64,000 bases of DNA from Enterovibrio nigricans DSM 22720 (GTDB taxonomy: Bacteria; Pseudomonadota; Gammaproteobacteria; Enterobacterales; Vibrionaceae): positions 62,001 to 126,000 of the forward strand of contig NZ_FUXU01000002.1 in assembly GCF_900167155.1 (NCBI RefSeq). The letters run 5' to 3'. Positions 52,715 to 62,445 of the stretch are shown here, piece after piece. Numbering within the stretch: position 1 is the first letter of the stretch; each line of letters opens with the position of its first letter. Under the pieces are notes generated by a model. It made no database searches. It was not told the origin of the DNA and saw nothing but the letters and a program-made list of their open reading frames with translations. The position numbers and the translations under genes are program-made.

Positions 52715-54196
52715 ATGGGCAAGTTTGATAGTCATCAGTTAGAAAAAATTCGCACCATGGTGCCGGAAATGCGCCGTGTGAAACGTATCCACTTTGTTGG
52801 GATTGGCGGTGCAGGGATGTGCGGTATTGCCGAAGTTCTGCTGAATGAAGGCTATGAAATCACGGGATCAGATCTGTCTGAGAATGCGGTTACGCAACGT
52901 TTGGAAAGCAAAGGTGCCACGGTCTTTATTGGGCATGCTGAAACCCATGTGGACGGTGCGAGTGTCGTGGTGGTATCCACCGCTATCAAACTTGACAACC
53001 CAGAGTTGGTGGCAGCAAAACGTGCTCGCATCCCTGTTGTTCGCCGCGCTGAAATGCTGGCAGAGCTAATGCGTTACCGTCACGGTATTGCTGTCGCAGG
53101 AACGCACGGTAAAACCACGACGACAGCGTTGGCCACCTTGATTTATCAAGAAGCAGACTTGGATCCAACCTTCGTGAACGGTGGTCTGGTGAAAAGTGCA
53201 GGTACCAATGCTCGTTTGGGATGTAGCCGTTACTTGATTGCAGAAGCGGATGAAAGTGACGCATCTTTCCTCCACCTGCAGCCAATGGTGGCGATTGTCA
53301 CCAACATCGAAGCAGATCACATGGACACGTACGGTGGTGACTTTAACAACCTGAAACAGACGTTTATCGATTTTCTGCACAAGCTGCCGTTTTATGGCCA
53401 AGCTGTTATGTGCATCGACGACCCTGTCGTGCGTGAGCTTATTCCACAGATCGGTCGTCAGGTGATCACCTATGGTTTTGCCGATGATGCCGATGATGCC
53501 GATGATGCCGATGTACAGCTCAAGGATTACCGTCAAGAAGGTCAAAAAGGCATTTTCACCATCTTGCGTAAAGACAAGCCTGAGCTTCATATTGAACTGA
53601 ATATTCCTGGGCGTCACAACGCACTGAATGCGACAGCCGCGGTTGCAGTTGCCACCGAAGACGGTGTTGAAGATGACGCGATCTTGCGGGCGCTGTCAAG
53701 TTTTGAAGGCACCGGCCGTCGTTTCGATCAGCTGGGCCTATTCCCTGTCGATGATGGCGAAGTGTTGCTGGTGGATGATTATGGACATCACCCAAGTGAA
53801 GTGGACGTAACCATTCAGGCAGCACGTGCGGGTTGGGCTGATAACCGTTTGGTTATGGTATTTCAGCCACACCGATATAGCCGAACGCGTGATTTGTATG
53901 ATGATTTCGCGAACGTGTTGGAACACGTGGATGTTCTGCTGATGCTGGATGTGTATTCGGCAGGGGAAGCGCCGATTGCAGGCGCTGATGGTCGTAGCTT
54001 GTGTCGCACTATTCGTAGCCGAGGCAAGATAGATCCCATTTTTGTGCCGGACGTGGATTCACTACCTGCAGCCCTCGAAGCGGTGATTAAGCCGGGCGAT
54101 TTGGTGTTGACCCAAGGTGCTGGTGATATCGGTAAAGTGGCCAGAAAACTGGCGGAATTGAAATTGAATAGAAAAGCATTGAGTGAGCAAAGCTAG
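52715..54196 (+). CDS. murC: UDP-N-acetylmuramate:L-alanine ligase MurC
   Basis: A 493-aa Mur ligase. It has [17 protein letters not shown] near the N-terminus, ATP loop [11 protein letters not shown] (about residues 129-139), and the HHP-S-E and FQPHRYSRT motifs of the C-terminal half. It adds L-Ala to UDP-MurNAc. A GTG at 52712 directly precedes the ATG; SD spacing favours the ATG. An in-frame 9-bp tandem repeat adds Asp-Asp-Ala units near residue 257; see findings. No ddl follows, unlike E. coli. Confidence 0.97.
   Translation: MGKFDSHQLEKIRTMVPEMRRVKRIHFVGIGGAGMCGIAEVLLNEGYEITGSDLSENAVTQRLESKGATVFIGHAETHVDGASVVVVSTAIKLDNPELVAAKRARIPVVRRAEMLAELMRYRHGIAVAGTHGKTTTTALATLIYQEADLDPTFVNGGLVKSAGTNARLGCSRYLIAEADESDASFLHLQPMVAIVTNIEADHMDTYGGDFNNLKQTFIDFLHKLPFYGQAVMCIDDPVVRELIPQIGRQVITYGFADDADDADDADVQLKDYRQEGQKGIFTILRKDKPELHIELNIPGRHNALNATAAVAVATEDGVEDDAILRALSSFEGTGRRFDQLGLFPVDDGEVLLVDDYGHHPSEVDVTIQAARAGWADNRLVMVFQPHRYSRTRDLYDDFANVLEHVDVLLMLDVYSAGEAPIAGADGRSLCRTIRSRGKIDPIFVPDVDSLPAALEAVIKPGDLVLTQGAGDIGKVARKLAELKLNRKALSEQS
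53480..53512 (+). repeat. 9-bp tandem repeat inside murC
   Basis: GCCGATGAT is present three times in a row, followed by GCCGATG. It encodes the run [11 protein letters not shown] in a surface-type loop between TYGF and the VQLKDY strand, where I recall the E. coli enzyme having a single SEDADV. Confidence 0.9.
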
Positions 54197-54310
54197 GAAT
54201 CAGAATGGGCTTGCAGCACACCTCAACTGGTTGATGTCTAACTTTTAACCTGTTTTTGGTTGTTTTGCATGTATTTGATCTCAGCTTCATCACTTCTGTG
54301 TTAAGAAGGG

Positions 54311-54345
54311 TTGGTGACCTGTCAAACTGACCGTTATAATCGGTC
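54311..54345 (+). promoter_or_regulatory. Candidate ftsQ promoter with -10 inside an inverted repeat
   Basis: TATAAT at 54335-54340 is preceded by TTGGTG (54311-54316, 18-bp spacer). The -10 lies in the loop of the inverted repeat GACCG / CGGTC (54329-54333 and 54341-54345). It lies in the 158-bp murC-ftsQ gap, the largest break within the cluster up to ftsZ. Promoter assignment is by consensus only. Confidence 0.5.
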
Positions 54346-54402
54346 GGCTTTGCAATGAGTAAAGCGGCAGGTTGCCCATCAAGAGCGAGGCAGTTGCCAG
54401 AT

Positions 54403-55170
54403 ATGACGCAAATGACGGCAGAAGACGTACCGGCTCAACCTTCAATGTTGAAATCGCATTGGGGGGGGCTGGTGTTTTTGGTATTTGTCATTCTAGCTAT
54501 CGTTTGGTCAATGCTACGCGTACTTGCTTGGATGGGGGATGAACAGCAGTTACCCCTGTCACAGATTGTTGTACAAGGCGAGTTGCAACATGTGTCGCCG
54601 ACTGACGTGAGAAACGCGGTATTAACTCTGGGTACATTGAAGAGTTTCATGCTGCAAGATGTCGACACCATTCATGGTGCTGTTGCATCACTCCCCTGGG
54701 TGGCGAACGTTGCGATTAGAAAGCAATGGCCAGACACATTGAAAGTCAATGTGACGGAATATCAACCTGAAGCGGTCTGGAATGGATCGCAACTTTTAGA
54801 TATTCATGGGGTGGTCTTTGATGCCAGCCCTGAAGATGTGAAAGACAGACACTTAGTGTCACTTCATGGCCCTGAGGGGAGTGAAGAAGAAGTATTACAT
54901 GTTTGGCGAGAGCTACGAGACATATTAGCCTCGACAGACTACAAGATTGCTGCGCTCGCTCTGAATGAGCGACGCTCATGGCGAATAGTGACTCGGGACG
55001 GTGTGCGTATCGAGTTAGGACGAGAGTCCAGAAACGAAAGATTACAGCGATTTGTCGCGCTGATTAAAGATATCAACGCAACAGGCCGAACCATTCAATA
55101 CGTGGATTTGCGCTATGACACTGGTGCTGCGGTGGGCTGGAAAGCCCCTGTTCAAGCTGGTGAAGAGTAA
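54403..55170 (+). CDS. ftsQ: Cell division protein FtsQ
   Basis: A 255-aa bitopic protein. A cytoplasmic N-terminus is followed by one transmembrane helix (about residues 22-40), a POTRA domain (about 52-125, LSQIVVQGELQHVSPTDVRNAV) and a beta domain ending in the region that binds FtsB/L. The frame opens at 54355, but that ATG lacks an SD and would lie about 8 nt after the predicted start of transcription; 54403 gives the usual length. An unbroken G8 run at 54461-54468 encodes Trp-Gly-Gly. Confidence 0.93.
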   Translation: MTQMTAEDVPAQPSMLKSHWGGLVFLVFVILAIVWSMLRVLAWMGDEQQLPLSQIVVQGELQHVSPTDVRNAVLTLGTLKSFMLQDVDTIHGAVASLPWVANVAIRKQWPDTLKVNVTEYQPEAVWNGSQLLDIHGVVFDASPEDVKDRHLVSLHGPEGSEEEVLHVWRELRDILASTDYKIAALALNERRSWRIVTRDGVRIELGRESRNERLQRFVALIKDINATGRTIQYVDLRYDTGAAVGWKAPVQAGEE

Positions 55171-55187
55171 ACCTGAGAGTAGGTGGG

Positions 55188-56444
55188 ATGAAACAGACAG
55201 CTGACAGACCTTTGATAGTAGGGTTAGACATCGGTACTTCTAAAGTATCGGTGGTCGTCAGTGAAGTGCTGCCAGATGGCGCCGTCAATATATTGGGCGT
55301 TGGCACCACTCCATCTCAGGGGATGGACAAAGGTGGTGTAAACGATCTTGAATCTGTCGTTAAATCAGTTGAGCGTGCAGTCAATGACGCAGAATTGATG
55401 TCAGATTACAAGATACGCTCCGTATTTTTGTCGTTGTCGGGTAAACATATTCACTGCCAGACCGAGCGAGGCATGGGCACTATCTCCGACGAAGAAGTTA
55501 CGCAAGACGACGTAGATATGGTGATCCACACGGCGAAGTCCGTGAAAATCAGTGATGAGCAGCGTGTACTTCATGTGATCCCACAAGAGTACAAAATTGA
55601 CTACCAAGAAGGGATAAAGAACCCCGTCGGGTTGTCGGGCGTCCGTATGGAAGCCAGTGTTCATTTGATCACTTGTCATAATGACACCGCCAGAAATATA
55701 GAAAAAGCGGTTGAACGTTGTGGTCTTAAAGTTGACCAATTGATTTTCTCGGGGCTTGCAGCCAGTCACGCTGTGATTACAGCGGACGAAAGAGAACTTG
55801 GCGTTTGTGTCGTCGATATCGGCGGCGGAACAATGGACATTGCGGTATGGACAGGTGGCGCATTACGTCATGCTGCGGTTATTCCTTATGCCGGCAATGT
55901 TGTGACCAGTGATATCGCATATGCCTTCGGTACACCTTTGAGCGATGCTGAAAAGATCAAAGTCAGGTACGGTTGCGCGTTAAGTGAGTTGGTCAATAAA
56001 GATGCAAAAGTCAATGTCCCAAGTGTAGGCGGTCGCCCTTCGCGCAGCCTGCAAAGACAGACCTTGGCGGAAGTGATTGAGCCACGCTGCAGCGAATTGT
56101 TGGGGTTGGTGCAGCAAGAGCTGGAGCGAGTTCAGGAACGCCTACGTGCACAAGGCGTTAAGCATCAATTAGCAGCAGGCGTTGTTCTGACTGGTGGTGC
56201 GGCACAAATGCAAGGGTTAGTGGAATGCGCAGAACGTGTATTCCAGAACCAAGTCCGTGTGGGACTACCTGAGGGAGTCACAGGGTTGACAGATTATGTC
56301 AACACTCCTATCCATGCGACAGCGGTTGGTTTGCTGCATTACGGCAAAGATAACCTATTAAACGAAACGAGCGAACCAGAGCCTAAGCGTACTGTATCCG
56401 GAATGTTCAGTAAGCTTAGTGGCTGGATCAAGAAAGAATTTTAA
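55188..56444 (+). CDS. ftsA: Cell division protein FtsA
   Basis: A 418-aa actin-like protein. The phosphate motifs are IVGLDIGTSKVSVVV (residues 10-24) and [16 protein letters not shown] (about 204-219), with the SHS2 (1C) domain between about 85 and 165. The C-terminal amphipathic helix KLSGWIKKEF anchors FtsA and FtsZ to the membrane. It lies 33 bp before ftsZ. Confidence 0.98.
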   Translation: MKQTADRPLIVGLDIGTSKVSVVVSEVLPDGAVNILGVGTTPSQGMDKGGVNDLESVVKSVERAVNDAELMSDYKIRSVFLSLSGKHIHCQTERGMGTISDEEVTQDDVDMVIHTAKSVKISDEQRVLHVIPQEYKIDYQEGIKNPVGLSGVRMEASVHLITCHNDTARNIEKAVERCGLKVDQLIFSGLAASHAVITADERELGVCVVDIGGGTMDIAVWTGGALRHAAVIPYAGNVVTSDIAYAFGTPLSDAEKIKVRYGCALSELVNKDAKVNVPSVGGRPSRSLQRQTLAEVIEPRCSELLGLVQQELERVQERLRAQGVKHQLAAGVVLTGGAAQMQGLVECAERVFQNQVRVGLPEGVTGLTDYVNTPIHATAVGLLHYGKDNLLNETSEPEPKRTVSGMFSKLSGWIKKEF

Positions 56445-56477
56445 ACCTGATGCGAACAGGAAAGACGGAGAGAACAC

Positions 56478-57653
56478 ATGTTTGAACCGATGATGGAAAT
56501 GTCCAACGATGCGGTAATTAAAGTCGTTGGTGTTGGCGGCGGCGGTGGTAATGCAGTCGAGCACATGGTACGAGAGTCAATTGAAGGGGTGGAATTCATC
56601 ACCGTCAACACTGACGCTCAAGCTCTGCGTAAGACAGCTGTTAGCACAGTCATCCAAATTGGTGGTGATATCACGAAAGGCCTAGGTGCTGGTGCAAACC
56701 CGCAAGTAGGTCGCGAATCTGCGATGGAAGATCGCGAAGCCATTAAAGCTGAGCTCGAAGGTGCCGATATGGTATTTATCGCAGCAGGTATGGGCGGCGG
56801 TACTGGTACTGGTGCAGCTCCTGTTATCGCTGAGATTGCGAAAGAGCTGGGCATTCTTACTGTAGCGGTGGTGACAAAACCATTTAGCTTTGAAGGTAAG
56901 AAGCGCATGGTGTTTGCTGAGCAGGGTATTGAAGAGCTTTCTAAGCATGTTGATTCCCTGATCACTATCCCGAACGAGAAATTGCTCAAAGTTCTGGGTC
57001 GCGGTATTACGCTTCTGGACGCGTTTGCAAAAGCAAACGATGTGCTGCGTAACGCTGTCCAGGGTATTGCAGAGCTGATTACTCGTCCTGGCCTTATCAA
57101 CGTCGACTTTGCAGATGTACGCACAGTGATGTCTGAAATGGGTCACGCAATGATGGGTAGCGGTGTAGCAACAGGCGAAGATCGTGCGGAAGAAGCCGCT
57201 GAAATGGCGATTTCTAGCCCACTGTTGGAAGACATTGATCTGGCAGGTGCGCGTGGTGTTCTCGTAAATATTACAGCTGGTTTCGATATGAGACTGGATG
57301 AATTCGAAACTGTGGGTAACACTATAAAAGCGTTTGCGTCTGACAATGCGACAGTTGTGATCGGAACTTCTATGGACCCTGAGATGTCTGAAGAGTTACG
57401 AGTGACGATTGTTGCAACGGGTATTGGCAATGAACGTAAGCCGGATATTACCTTGGTTTCTGGTTCTCAAAAGCCAGCACCAGTGGAAAATAAGGCACAA
57501 CCTTTGCAGGAAGCTCCTAAGGCGGCAACAAATGTGCCGGTTGGACGTCCAGCAGAGCAGGTAGTTCAGCCACAGACAAACGTTGCGCCGAAACCAAAGC
57601 AAGAGCAAGACTACTTAGACATCCCTGCGTTTCTTCGTAAGCAGGCAGACTAA
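56478..57653 (+). CDS. ftsZ: Cell division GTPase FtsZ
   Basis: A 391-aa tubulin-like GTPase. The GTP signature [11 protein letters not shown] lies at about residues 106-116. The T7 loop [11 protein letters not shown] is intact, and a Gln/Pro-rich linker leads to the C-terminal peptide [14 protein letters not shown], which binds FtsA and ZipA. A strong SD (GGAGAG) precedes the ATG. Confidence 0.99.
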   Translation: MFEPMMEMSNDAVIKVVGVGGGGGNAVEHMVRESIEGVEFITVNTDAQALRKTAVSTVIQIGGDITKGLGAGANPQVGRESAMEDREAIKAELEGADMVFIAAGMGGGTGTGAAPVIAEIAKELGILTVAVVTKPFSFEGKKRMVFAEQGIEELSKHVDSLITIPNEKLLKVLGRGITLLDAFAKANDVLRNAVQGIAELITRPGLINVDFADVRTVMSEMGHAMMGSGVATGEDRAEEAAEMAISSPLLEDIDLAGARGVLVNITAGFDMRLDEFETVGNTIKAFASDNATVVIGTSMDPEMSEELRVTIVATGIGNERKPDITLVSGSQKPAPVENKAQPLQEAPKAATNVPVGRPAEQVVQPQTNVAPKPKQEQDYLDIPAFLRKQAD

Positions 57654-57679
57654 CCTAGGCGGTGCTTGGTTTGTGAGCA

Positions 57680-57706
57680 GCAGCATGTTATCATGCTGCC
57701 CGTTTT
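57680..57706 (+). terminator. Hairpin after ftsZ (weak terminator or attenuator)
   Basis: GCAGCATG (57680-57687) and CATGCTGC (57692-57699) form a perfect 8-bp stem with a TTAT loop, followed by CCGTTTT. The short T-run suggests partial termination ahead of lpxC. Confidence 0.55.
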
Positions 57707-57766
57707 GCCCTTTGTGACACCGTAATGGGTGATTTGGGGCGCAAAAAATTCAGTTGGGAATGGCAG

Positions 57767-58684
57767 ATGATTAGACAACGAACATTAAAAACTATTGTTC
57801 AAACGACCGGAGTCGGCTTGCACTCTGGCCGTAAGGTCACGTTGATCCTGCGCCCGGCAGCAGCTAACACAGGCGTAATCTATCGCCGTACAGACCTTAA
57901 TCCGCCAGTGGACTTTCCTGCTGATCCGGCGTCTGTTCGCGATACGATGCTGTGTACTGCATTGGTAAACGACGAAGGCGTTCGTATCTCGACTGTTGAG
58001 CACTTAAATGCCGCTTTGGCAGGCATGGGTATCGATAACGTTATCGTTGAAGTTGACGCACCAGAAATTCCAATCATGGACGGCAGTGCCAGTCCATTTA
58101 TCTATCTGTTGCAATCAGCGGGGATTGAAACTCTTAATGCAGCAAAACGTTTTGTTCGTATTAAGAAACCTGTTCGCATCGAAGACGGCGACAAGTGGGC
58201 TGAGTTGTTACCTTACGACGGTTTCCGCTTGGATTTCGCTATCGACTTTAATCACCCAGCGATTGAATCAGAACAGCAAAATTTGGTGTTAGACTTTTCT
58301 TCTAAGTCGTTTATCAAAGATATTAGCCGCGCACGTACATTTGGCTTTATGCGTGATATTGAATATCTTCAATCACGTAATCTGTGCCTTGGTGGCAGCT
58401 TTGACTGTGCAATTGTTTTGGACGACTACCGTATCCTGAACGAAGAAGGCTTGCGTTACGACAATGAGCTAGTGAAACACAAAGTGCTGGACGCGATTGG
58501 CGACCTTTACATGTGTGGTCATAACATCATTGGTGAAATGCGTGCATACAAGTCAGGTCACGCGTTGAACAACCAGCTTCTGCGAGCGGTGCTTGCAGAC
58601 CAAGAAGCGTGGGAGTGGGCAACGTTCGAAAACGAACAGACATTGCCAGTGACGTTTGCACAACCAGGCATGGTACTCGCCTAA
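57767..58684 (+). CDS. lpxC: UDP-3-O-acyl-N-acetylglucosamine deacetylase LpxC
   Basis: A 305-aa zinc deacetylase for the committed step of lipid A synthesis. Zinc ligands are in [10 protein letters not shown] (His) and [12 protein letters not shown] (His and Asp), and the active-site block [12 protein letters not shown] is present. The frame is open upstream to 57725; the ATG at 57767 gives the family start [21 protein letters not shown] (split by function: [21 protein letters not shown]). E. coli LpxC is degraded by FtsH through its C-terminus; here it ends FAQPGMVLA, as in E. coli-like tails. Confidence 0.98.
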   Translation: MIRQRTLKTIVQTTGVGLHSGRKVTLILRPAAANTGVIYRRTDLNPPVDFPADPASVRDTMLCTALVNDEGVRISTVEHLNAALAGMGIDNVIVEVDAPEIPIMDGSASPFIYLLQSAGIETLNAAKRFVRIKKPVRIEDGDKWAELLPYDGFRLDFAIDFNHPAIESEQQNLVLDFSSKSFIKDISRARTFGFMRDIEYLQSRNLCLGGSFDCAIVLDDYRILNEEGLRYDNELVKHKVLDAIGDLYMCGHNIIGEMRAYKSGHALNNQLLRAVLADQEAWEWATFENEQTLPVTFAQPGMVLA

Positions 58685-58685
58685 G

Positions 58686-58716
58686 AAAAAACCGGAGTGA
58701 TAACTCCGGTTTTTTT
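58686..58716. terminator. Terminator after lpxC
   Basis: ACCGGAGT (58691-58698) pairs with ACTCCGGT (58703-58710) around GATA, flanked by A5 and T6. It may also help end leftward dciA transcripts. Confidence 0.93.
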
Positions 58717-58765
58717 ATGTCTATTGCCCGCTAAAAGCTTACCGTATTCTTCGAATTTACGGGTT

Positions 58766-59227
58766 CTATGTTTTGTCTGCCAGTGCGGCAATCGCCTCTA
58801 GCTTTTTTCGAATCTTCTCAGGTGCGCTTTGCGCAATCGCCTTTAAATACTCTGCAGCGACAGGGCTGACAGGCGGTGTCTTTTCTTTAAATTCTTTAGC
58901 TTTTTGCTCTTCCACTTCACGCTTAGCTAATTCTGGGTTCACTTTGATTTCAATTGTCATCAGTGACGGCAGTGTACTTTTACGTAATGAAGACAAAAGC
59001 ACTTGTCTGTCAAAGTTCAGTCGGTTTGCCCACGAAGAAGAACCACATTCTAAGACCAAAATACCGTCACGAAAATTTGCCACGCGGCAATGTTTCGCCG
59101 AATGGGGAGGTAAAAGGGTTTTCACTTGATCATTTAGCTGAGACAGCGCGTGTGCGCGTTGGCGAACTTGCCCTGCTAACCCTTTTTCTAATAGATCTAA
59201 TGCTGCTTGTGGACGGTGATCTCTCAA
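58766..59227 (-). CDS. dciA: DnaB helicase loader DciA (DUF721)
   Basis: A 153-aa protein with an N-terminal DUF721/KH-like domain (about residues 5-100: HCRVANFRDGILVLECGSSSW) and a charged C-terminal tail. DciA is the ancestral replicative-helicase loader found in bacteria that lack DnaC/DnaI, including Vibrionaceae. I chose a TTG start at 59227 (LRDHRPQAAL) because AGAGAG lies six bases upstream. Another TTG at 59233 abuts that site. No ATG is available near the start. It is convergent with lpxC and divergent from secA. Confidence 0.88.
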   Translation of the reverse strand: MRDHRPQAALDLLEKGLAGQVRQRAHALSQLNDQVKTLLPPHSAKHCRVANFRDGILVLECGSSSWANRLNFDRQVLLSSLRKSTLPSLMTIEIKVNPELAKREVEEQKAKEFKEKTPPVSPVAAEYLKAIAQSAPEKIRKKLEAIAALADKT

Positions 59228-59554
59228 AACCAACTCTCTTTAACGTGACTGAATTAAGAGTATCAGTTGATCACGCACCACTCTATCTTTCACGGAGATT
59301 TCTCTCTAATTATTTGACGGTGTAAGGCAACGACTGCGCGAAAAGCGAGCATTAAATGCACTATTTCGTAGCAGGGTATTGGACGGGTTCTAATTTTTAT
59401 TAACAAACCAAGAAGAACGTGTATTACGAGTGGGATGCTTGTGAGATATGGCTTATGATAATCGGCCAACGCGCATAATAAGCGAGAAGAATTGATTCTC
59501 AAGCCTTGAAAACATCGTCGTCAGGCACAAGATCAATATTCATAATGAATCGCT

Positions 59555-59572
59555 AATTCTTCCGAAAGAATT
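59555..59572 (+). other. Hairpin upstream of the secA leader ORF
   Basis: AATTCTT and AAGAATT form a perfect 7-bp stem with a CCGA loop. It ends 13 bp before the start codon of the small leader ORF. Function unknown. Confidence 0.5.
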
Positions 59573-59585
59573 TTGGCAGAGGGAT

Positions 59586-59681
59586 ATGCTGAATTTCTCT
59601 GCTGCGCAGTATCCAGGCTTTGGCCCTTTTGCTGAAGCTAAAATTATGAGAGAAACGGCAAAGCCATGTTATCGAAGCTAA
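59586..59681 (+). CDS. Possible 31-aa leader peptide overlapping the secA start
   Basis: An ATG-initiated ORF of 31 codons, out of frame with secA, that ends 13 bp inside it. The peptide begins [19 protein letters not shown] and is not recognisable as a known family. AGAGGG lies just before the ATG, though spacing is short. Its codons for Gly-Phe-Gly form the left arm of a hairpin that pairs with the bases directly before the secA ATG. It has no signal sequence, so it is not a SecM homologue. Coding status is uncertain. Confidence 0.35.
   Translation: MLNFSAAQYPGFGPFAEAKIMRETAKPCYRS
59616..59665 (+). promoter_or_regulatory. Hairpin abutting the secA start codon
   Basis: GGCTTTG (59616-59622) pairs with CAAAGCC (59659-59665), and CC (59624-59625) with GG (59657-59658) around one bulged G. 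The right arm ends one base before the secA ATG. Ribosomes moving through the leader ORF would open it, so translation of secA could depend on that ORF. Confidence 0.5.
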
Positions 59682-62386
59682 TTACCAAAGTAATCGGAAG
59701 CCGCAACGACCGCACCCTGCGTCGTCTTCGCAAAGTCGTCAATGAAATCAATAATCTTGAACCCCAGTTTGAAGCGTATAGTGACGACGAACTGAAAGCC
59801 AAAACGGCAGAATACCGTCAACGTATTGAGCAAGGCGAATCGCTGGATGTCATCCTGCCAGAAGCATTTGCTACCGTGCGTGAAGCCTCTAAGCGTGTAT
59901 ACGGCATGCGCCATTTTGATGTGCAGTTGATTGGCGGCATGGTGTTGAACAATGGTCAGATCGCAGAGATGCGTACTGGTGAAGGTAAAACCCTAACGGC
60001 AACCCTGCCAGCGTATCTACACGCATTGACAGGCAAAGGCGTTCATATTGTTACCGTGAACGATTATCTGGCCAAGCGTGATGCTGAAACAAACCGCCCT
60101 CTATTTGAATTCCTTGATATGACAGTTGGCATCAACGTGCCAAATATGCATCCTCAAGAGAAAAAATCGGCTTACCAAGCGGACATCCTGTACGGCACGA
60201 ATAACGAATTTGGCTTTGACTACCTGCGTGACAACATGGCATTCCGTGCTGAAGACCGTGTGCAGCGTGAGCGTTACTTTGCCGTTGTCGATGAAGTCGA
60301 CTCCATCCTTATCGATGAAGCACGTACGCCACTGATTATCTCTGGTCCAGCTGAAGACAGCTCAGACATGTATACCCGTATCAATGCGCTTATCCCGCAA
60401 TTGGTGCGTCAAGACAAAGAAGACAGTGAAGAATACCGCGGTGACGGTCACTTCACCGTTGATGAAAAATCTAAACAAGCACACCTTACCGAAACGGGTC
60501 AGGAGTTTGTTGAAGATTTGCTGAAGAAAAACGGTCTGATGGAAGAGCTTGATACGCTTTATTCTCCGACAAATATTACCTTGCTTCACCATATCAATGC
60601 AGCATTGCGTGCACATGTTTTGTTTGAAAAAGACGTCGACTACATCGTGAAAGACGATGAAGTGGTCATCGTTGATGAACACACTGGCCGTACTATGCCG
60701 GGTCGTCGTTGGTCTGAAGGTCTTCACCAAGCTGTTGAAGCGAAAGAAGGCGTTAAAATCCAAAACGAAAACCAGACGCTGGCATCGATCACCTTCCAGA
60801 ACTATTTCCGTTTGTATGACTTACTGTCTGGCATGACCGGTACAGCAGACACAGAAGCATTCGAATTCCAGTCAATTTATGGTCTGGAAACCGTGGTTAT
60901 TCCAACCAACAAACCAATGGTTCGCGATGACATGGCCGATCAGGTCTACATGACTGAACGTGAGAAATTTGAAGCCATTATTGCGGATATCAAAGAACGC
61001 AGTGAAAAAGGTCAGCCATCGCTTGTTGGTACGGTGTCTATCGAGAAATCTGAACTGTTATCAAATGCACTGAAAAAAGCAGGCGTGAAACACTCCGTAC
61101 TGAACGCGAAATTCCATGCCTCTGAAGCAGATATTATTGCTGAAGCTGGCGCGTTGGGTTCGGTGACTATCGCAACCAACATGGCGGGTCGTGGTACGGA
61201 TATCGTGTTGGGTGGTAGCTGGCAAACAGACGTCGCTAAGTTGGAAAACCCAACGGAGCAGCAAATTGCAGATATCAAAACGGAATGGCGTGAGCGTCAC
61301 GAAGCGGTGAAAGCTGCGGGTGGTCTTCATATCATTGGTACTGAGCGTCACGAATCTCGCCGTATCGATAACCAGCTCCGTGGTCGTTCTGGTCGTCAGG
61401 GGGACCCGGGTTCAAGCCGTTTCTATTTGTCGATGGAAGACACACTGATGCGCATTTTTGCGTCTGAGCGTGTATCTAACATGATGAAAAAGCTCGGAAT
61501 GGAAGAAGGTGAGGCGATTGAACACCCTTGGGTGAACAAGGCGATCGAAAACGCACAGCGTAAAGTTGAAGGCCGTAACTTTGATATTCGTAAGCAACTG
61601 CTTGAATTCGATGATGTTGCCAATGATCAGCGTAAAGTGGTTTATGAACTGCGTGATGAGTTGATGGATACAAATGACATCAGCGAGATGATTGAACACA
61701 ACCGCGAAGATATCGTGAGCAGCGTGATTGATCAGTACATTCCGCCTCAATCTCTCGAAGAAATGTGGGATGTGGCAGGTCTGGAAGCGCGCCTTAAAGC
61801 GGACTTCGATGTTGATTTGCCACTGCAGCAATGGCTGGATGCAGACGAAAAACTGTACGAAGAGCAACTGCGTGAAAAAATCCAGAACCACATCGTTGAC
61901 GTGTATCAGTCGAAAGAAGCTGCTGTAGGTGCGGAAACGCTACGTAATTTCGAAAAAGCAGTGATGTTGCAAACGCTCGACACGCTGTGGAAAGAACACT
62001 TGGCGGCGATGGATCACCTGCGTCAGGGTATCCACTTGCGTGGCTATGCGCAGAAGAACCCGAAACAGGAATACAAGCGAGAGTCTTTTGAACTGTTTGA
62101 AGATATGCTGGGTGCCCTGAAATCAGATGTTGTGACGACATTGAGCAAAGTGCGCGTTCAGCAGCCTGAAGAAGTCGACCGCATGGAAGAGCAACGTCGT
62201 GCACACGCAGAAGCGGCAGCACGTCGTCAGCAGATGAGCCACGCAGAAGCAGAAAACCAGTTGGATGACAGCCAAGGCCATGCATCTGACACTGTTGTTC
62301 GTGATGGCCGAAAAGTGGGTCGTAATGAGCCATGTCCTTGTGGGTCAGGCAAGAAATTCAAGCAATGCCACGGTAAGATAGACTAA
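59666..62386 (+). CDS. secA: Preprotein translocase ATPase SecA
   Basis: A 906-aa motor that drives preproteins through SecYEG. Walker A is MRTGEGKT (about residues 102-109) and Walker B is [15 protein letters not shown]. The preprotein cross-linking, helical scaffold and wing domains follow. The C-terminal zinc finger [16 protein letters not shown] binds SecB and phospholipid. It is a standard full-length proteobacterial SecA with a clear terminator. The start region carries the leader ORF and hairpin described separately. Confidence 0.99.
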   Translation: MLSKLITKVIGSRNDRTLRRLRKVVNEINNLEPQFEAYSDDELKAKTAEYRQRIEQGESLDVILPEAFATVREASKRVYGMRHFDVQLIGGMVLNNGQIAEMRTGEGKTLTATLPAYLHALTGKGVHIVTVNDYLAKRDAETNRPLFEFLDMTVGINVPNMHPQEKKSAYQADILYGTNNEFGFDYLRDNMAFRAEDRVQRERYFAVVDEVDSILIDEARTPLIISGPAEDSSDMYTRINALIPQLVRQDKEDSEEYRGDGHFTVDEKSKQAHLTETGQEFVEDLLKKNGLMEELDTLYSPTNITLLHHINAALRAHVLFEKDVDYIVKDDEVVIVDEHTGRTMPGRRWSEGLHQAVEAKEGVKIQNENQTLASITFQNYFRLYDLLSGMTGTADTEAFEFQSIYGLETVVIPTNKPMVRDDMADQVYMTEREKFEAIIADIKERSEKGQPSLVGTVSIEKSELLSNALKKAGVKHSVLNAKFHASEADIIAEAGALGSVTIATNMAGRGTDIVLGGSWQTDVAKLENPTEQQIADIKTEWRERHEAVKAAGGLHIIGTERHESRRIDNQLRGRSGRQGDPGSSRFYLSMEDTLMRIFASERVSNMMKKLGMEEGEAIEHPWVNKAIENAQRKVEGRNFDIRKQLLEFDDVANDQRKVVYELRDELMDTNDISEMIEHNREDIVSSVIDQYIPPQSLEEMWDVAGLEARLKADFDVDLPLQQWLDADEKLYEEQLREKIQNHIVDVYQSKEAAVGAETLRNFEKAVMLQTLDTLWKEHLAAMDHLRQGIHLRGYAQKNPKQEYKRESFELFEDMLGALKSDVVTTLSKVRVQQPEEVDRMEEQRRAHAEAAARRQQMSHAEAENQLDDSQGHASDTVVRDGRKVGRNEPCPCGSGKKFKQCHGKID

Positions 62387-62404
62387 CCGAAGGCAGAGAT
62401 ATAA

Positions 62405-62429
62405 GAGGCCGCAGATTGCGGCCTTTTTT
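62405..62429 (+). terminator. secA terminator
   Basis: AGGCCGC (62406-62412) pairs with GCGGCCT (62418-62424) around AGATT, followed by T5. mutT begins 17 bp later. Confidence 0.9.
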
Positions 62430-62445
62430 ATGGGAAAACGGATTA

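Larger units (their letters stand above)
59228..59665. other. dciA-secA divergent intergenic region
   Basis: A 438-bp region without a long gene. I find no secM homologue: there is no signal peptide or SecM arrest motif in any frame. It holds a small hairpin at 59555-59572, a 31-codon ORF that runs across the secA start codon (59586-59681) and a hairpin whose right arm abuts the secA ATG. Promoters for dciA and secA must be here, but I see only weak -10 matches such as TATGAT at 59454-59459. Confidence 0.7.

Noticed and set aside
53066-53617. 183-aa minus-strand frame in murC with Gly-Ile-Ile repeats
   Set aside because: The repeat is the antisense reading of the Asp-Asp-Ala codons; murC itself accounts for the sequence.
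59290-59502. 70-aa minus-strand frame upstream of dciA, considered as a missing small gene
   Set aside because: No SD, no signal peptide or domain, and it would lie in the shared promoter region.
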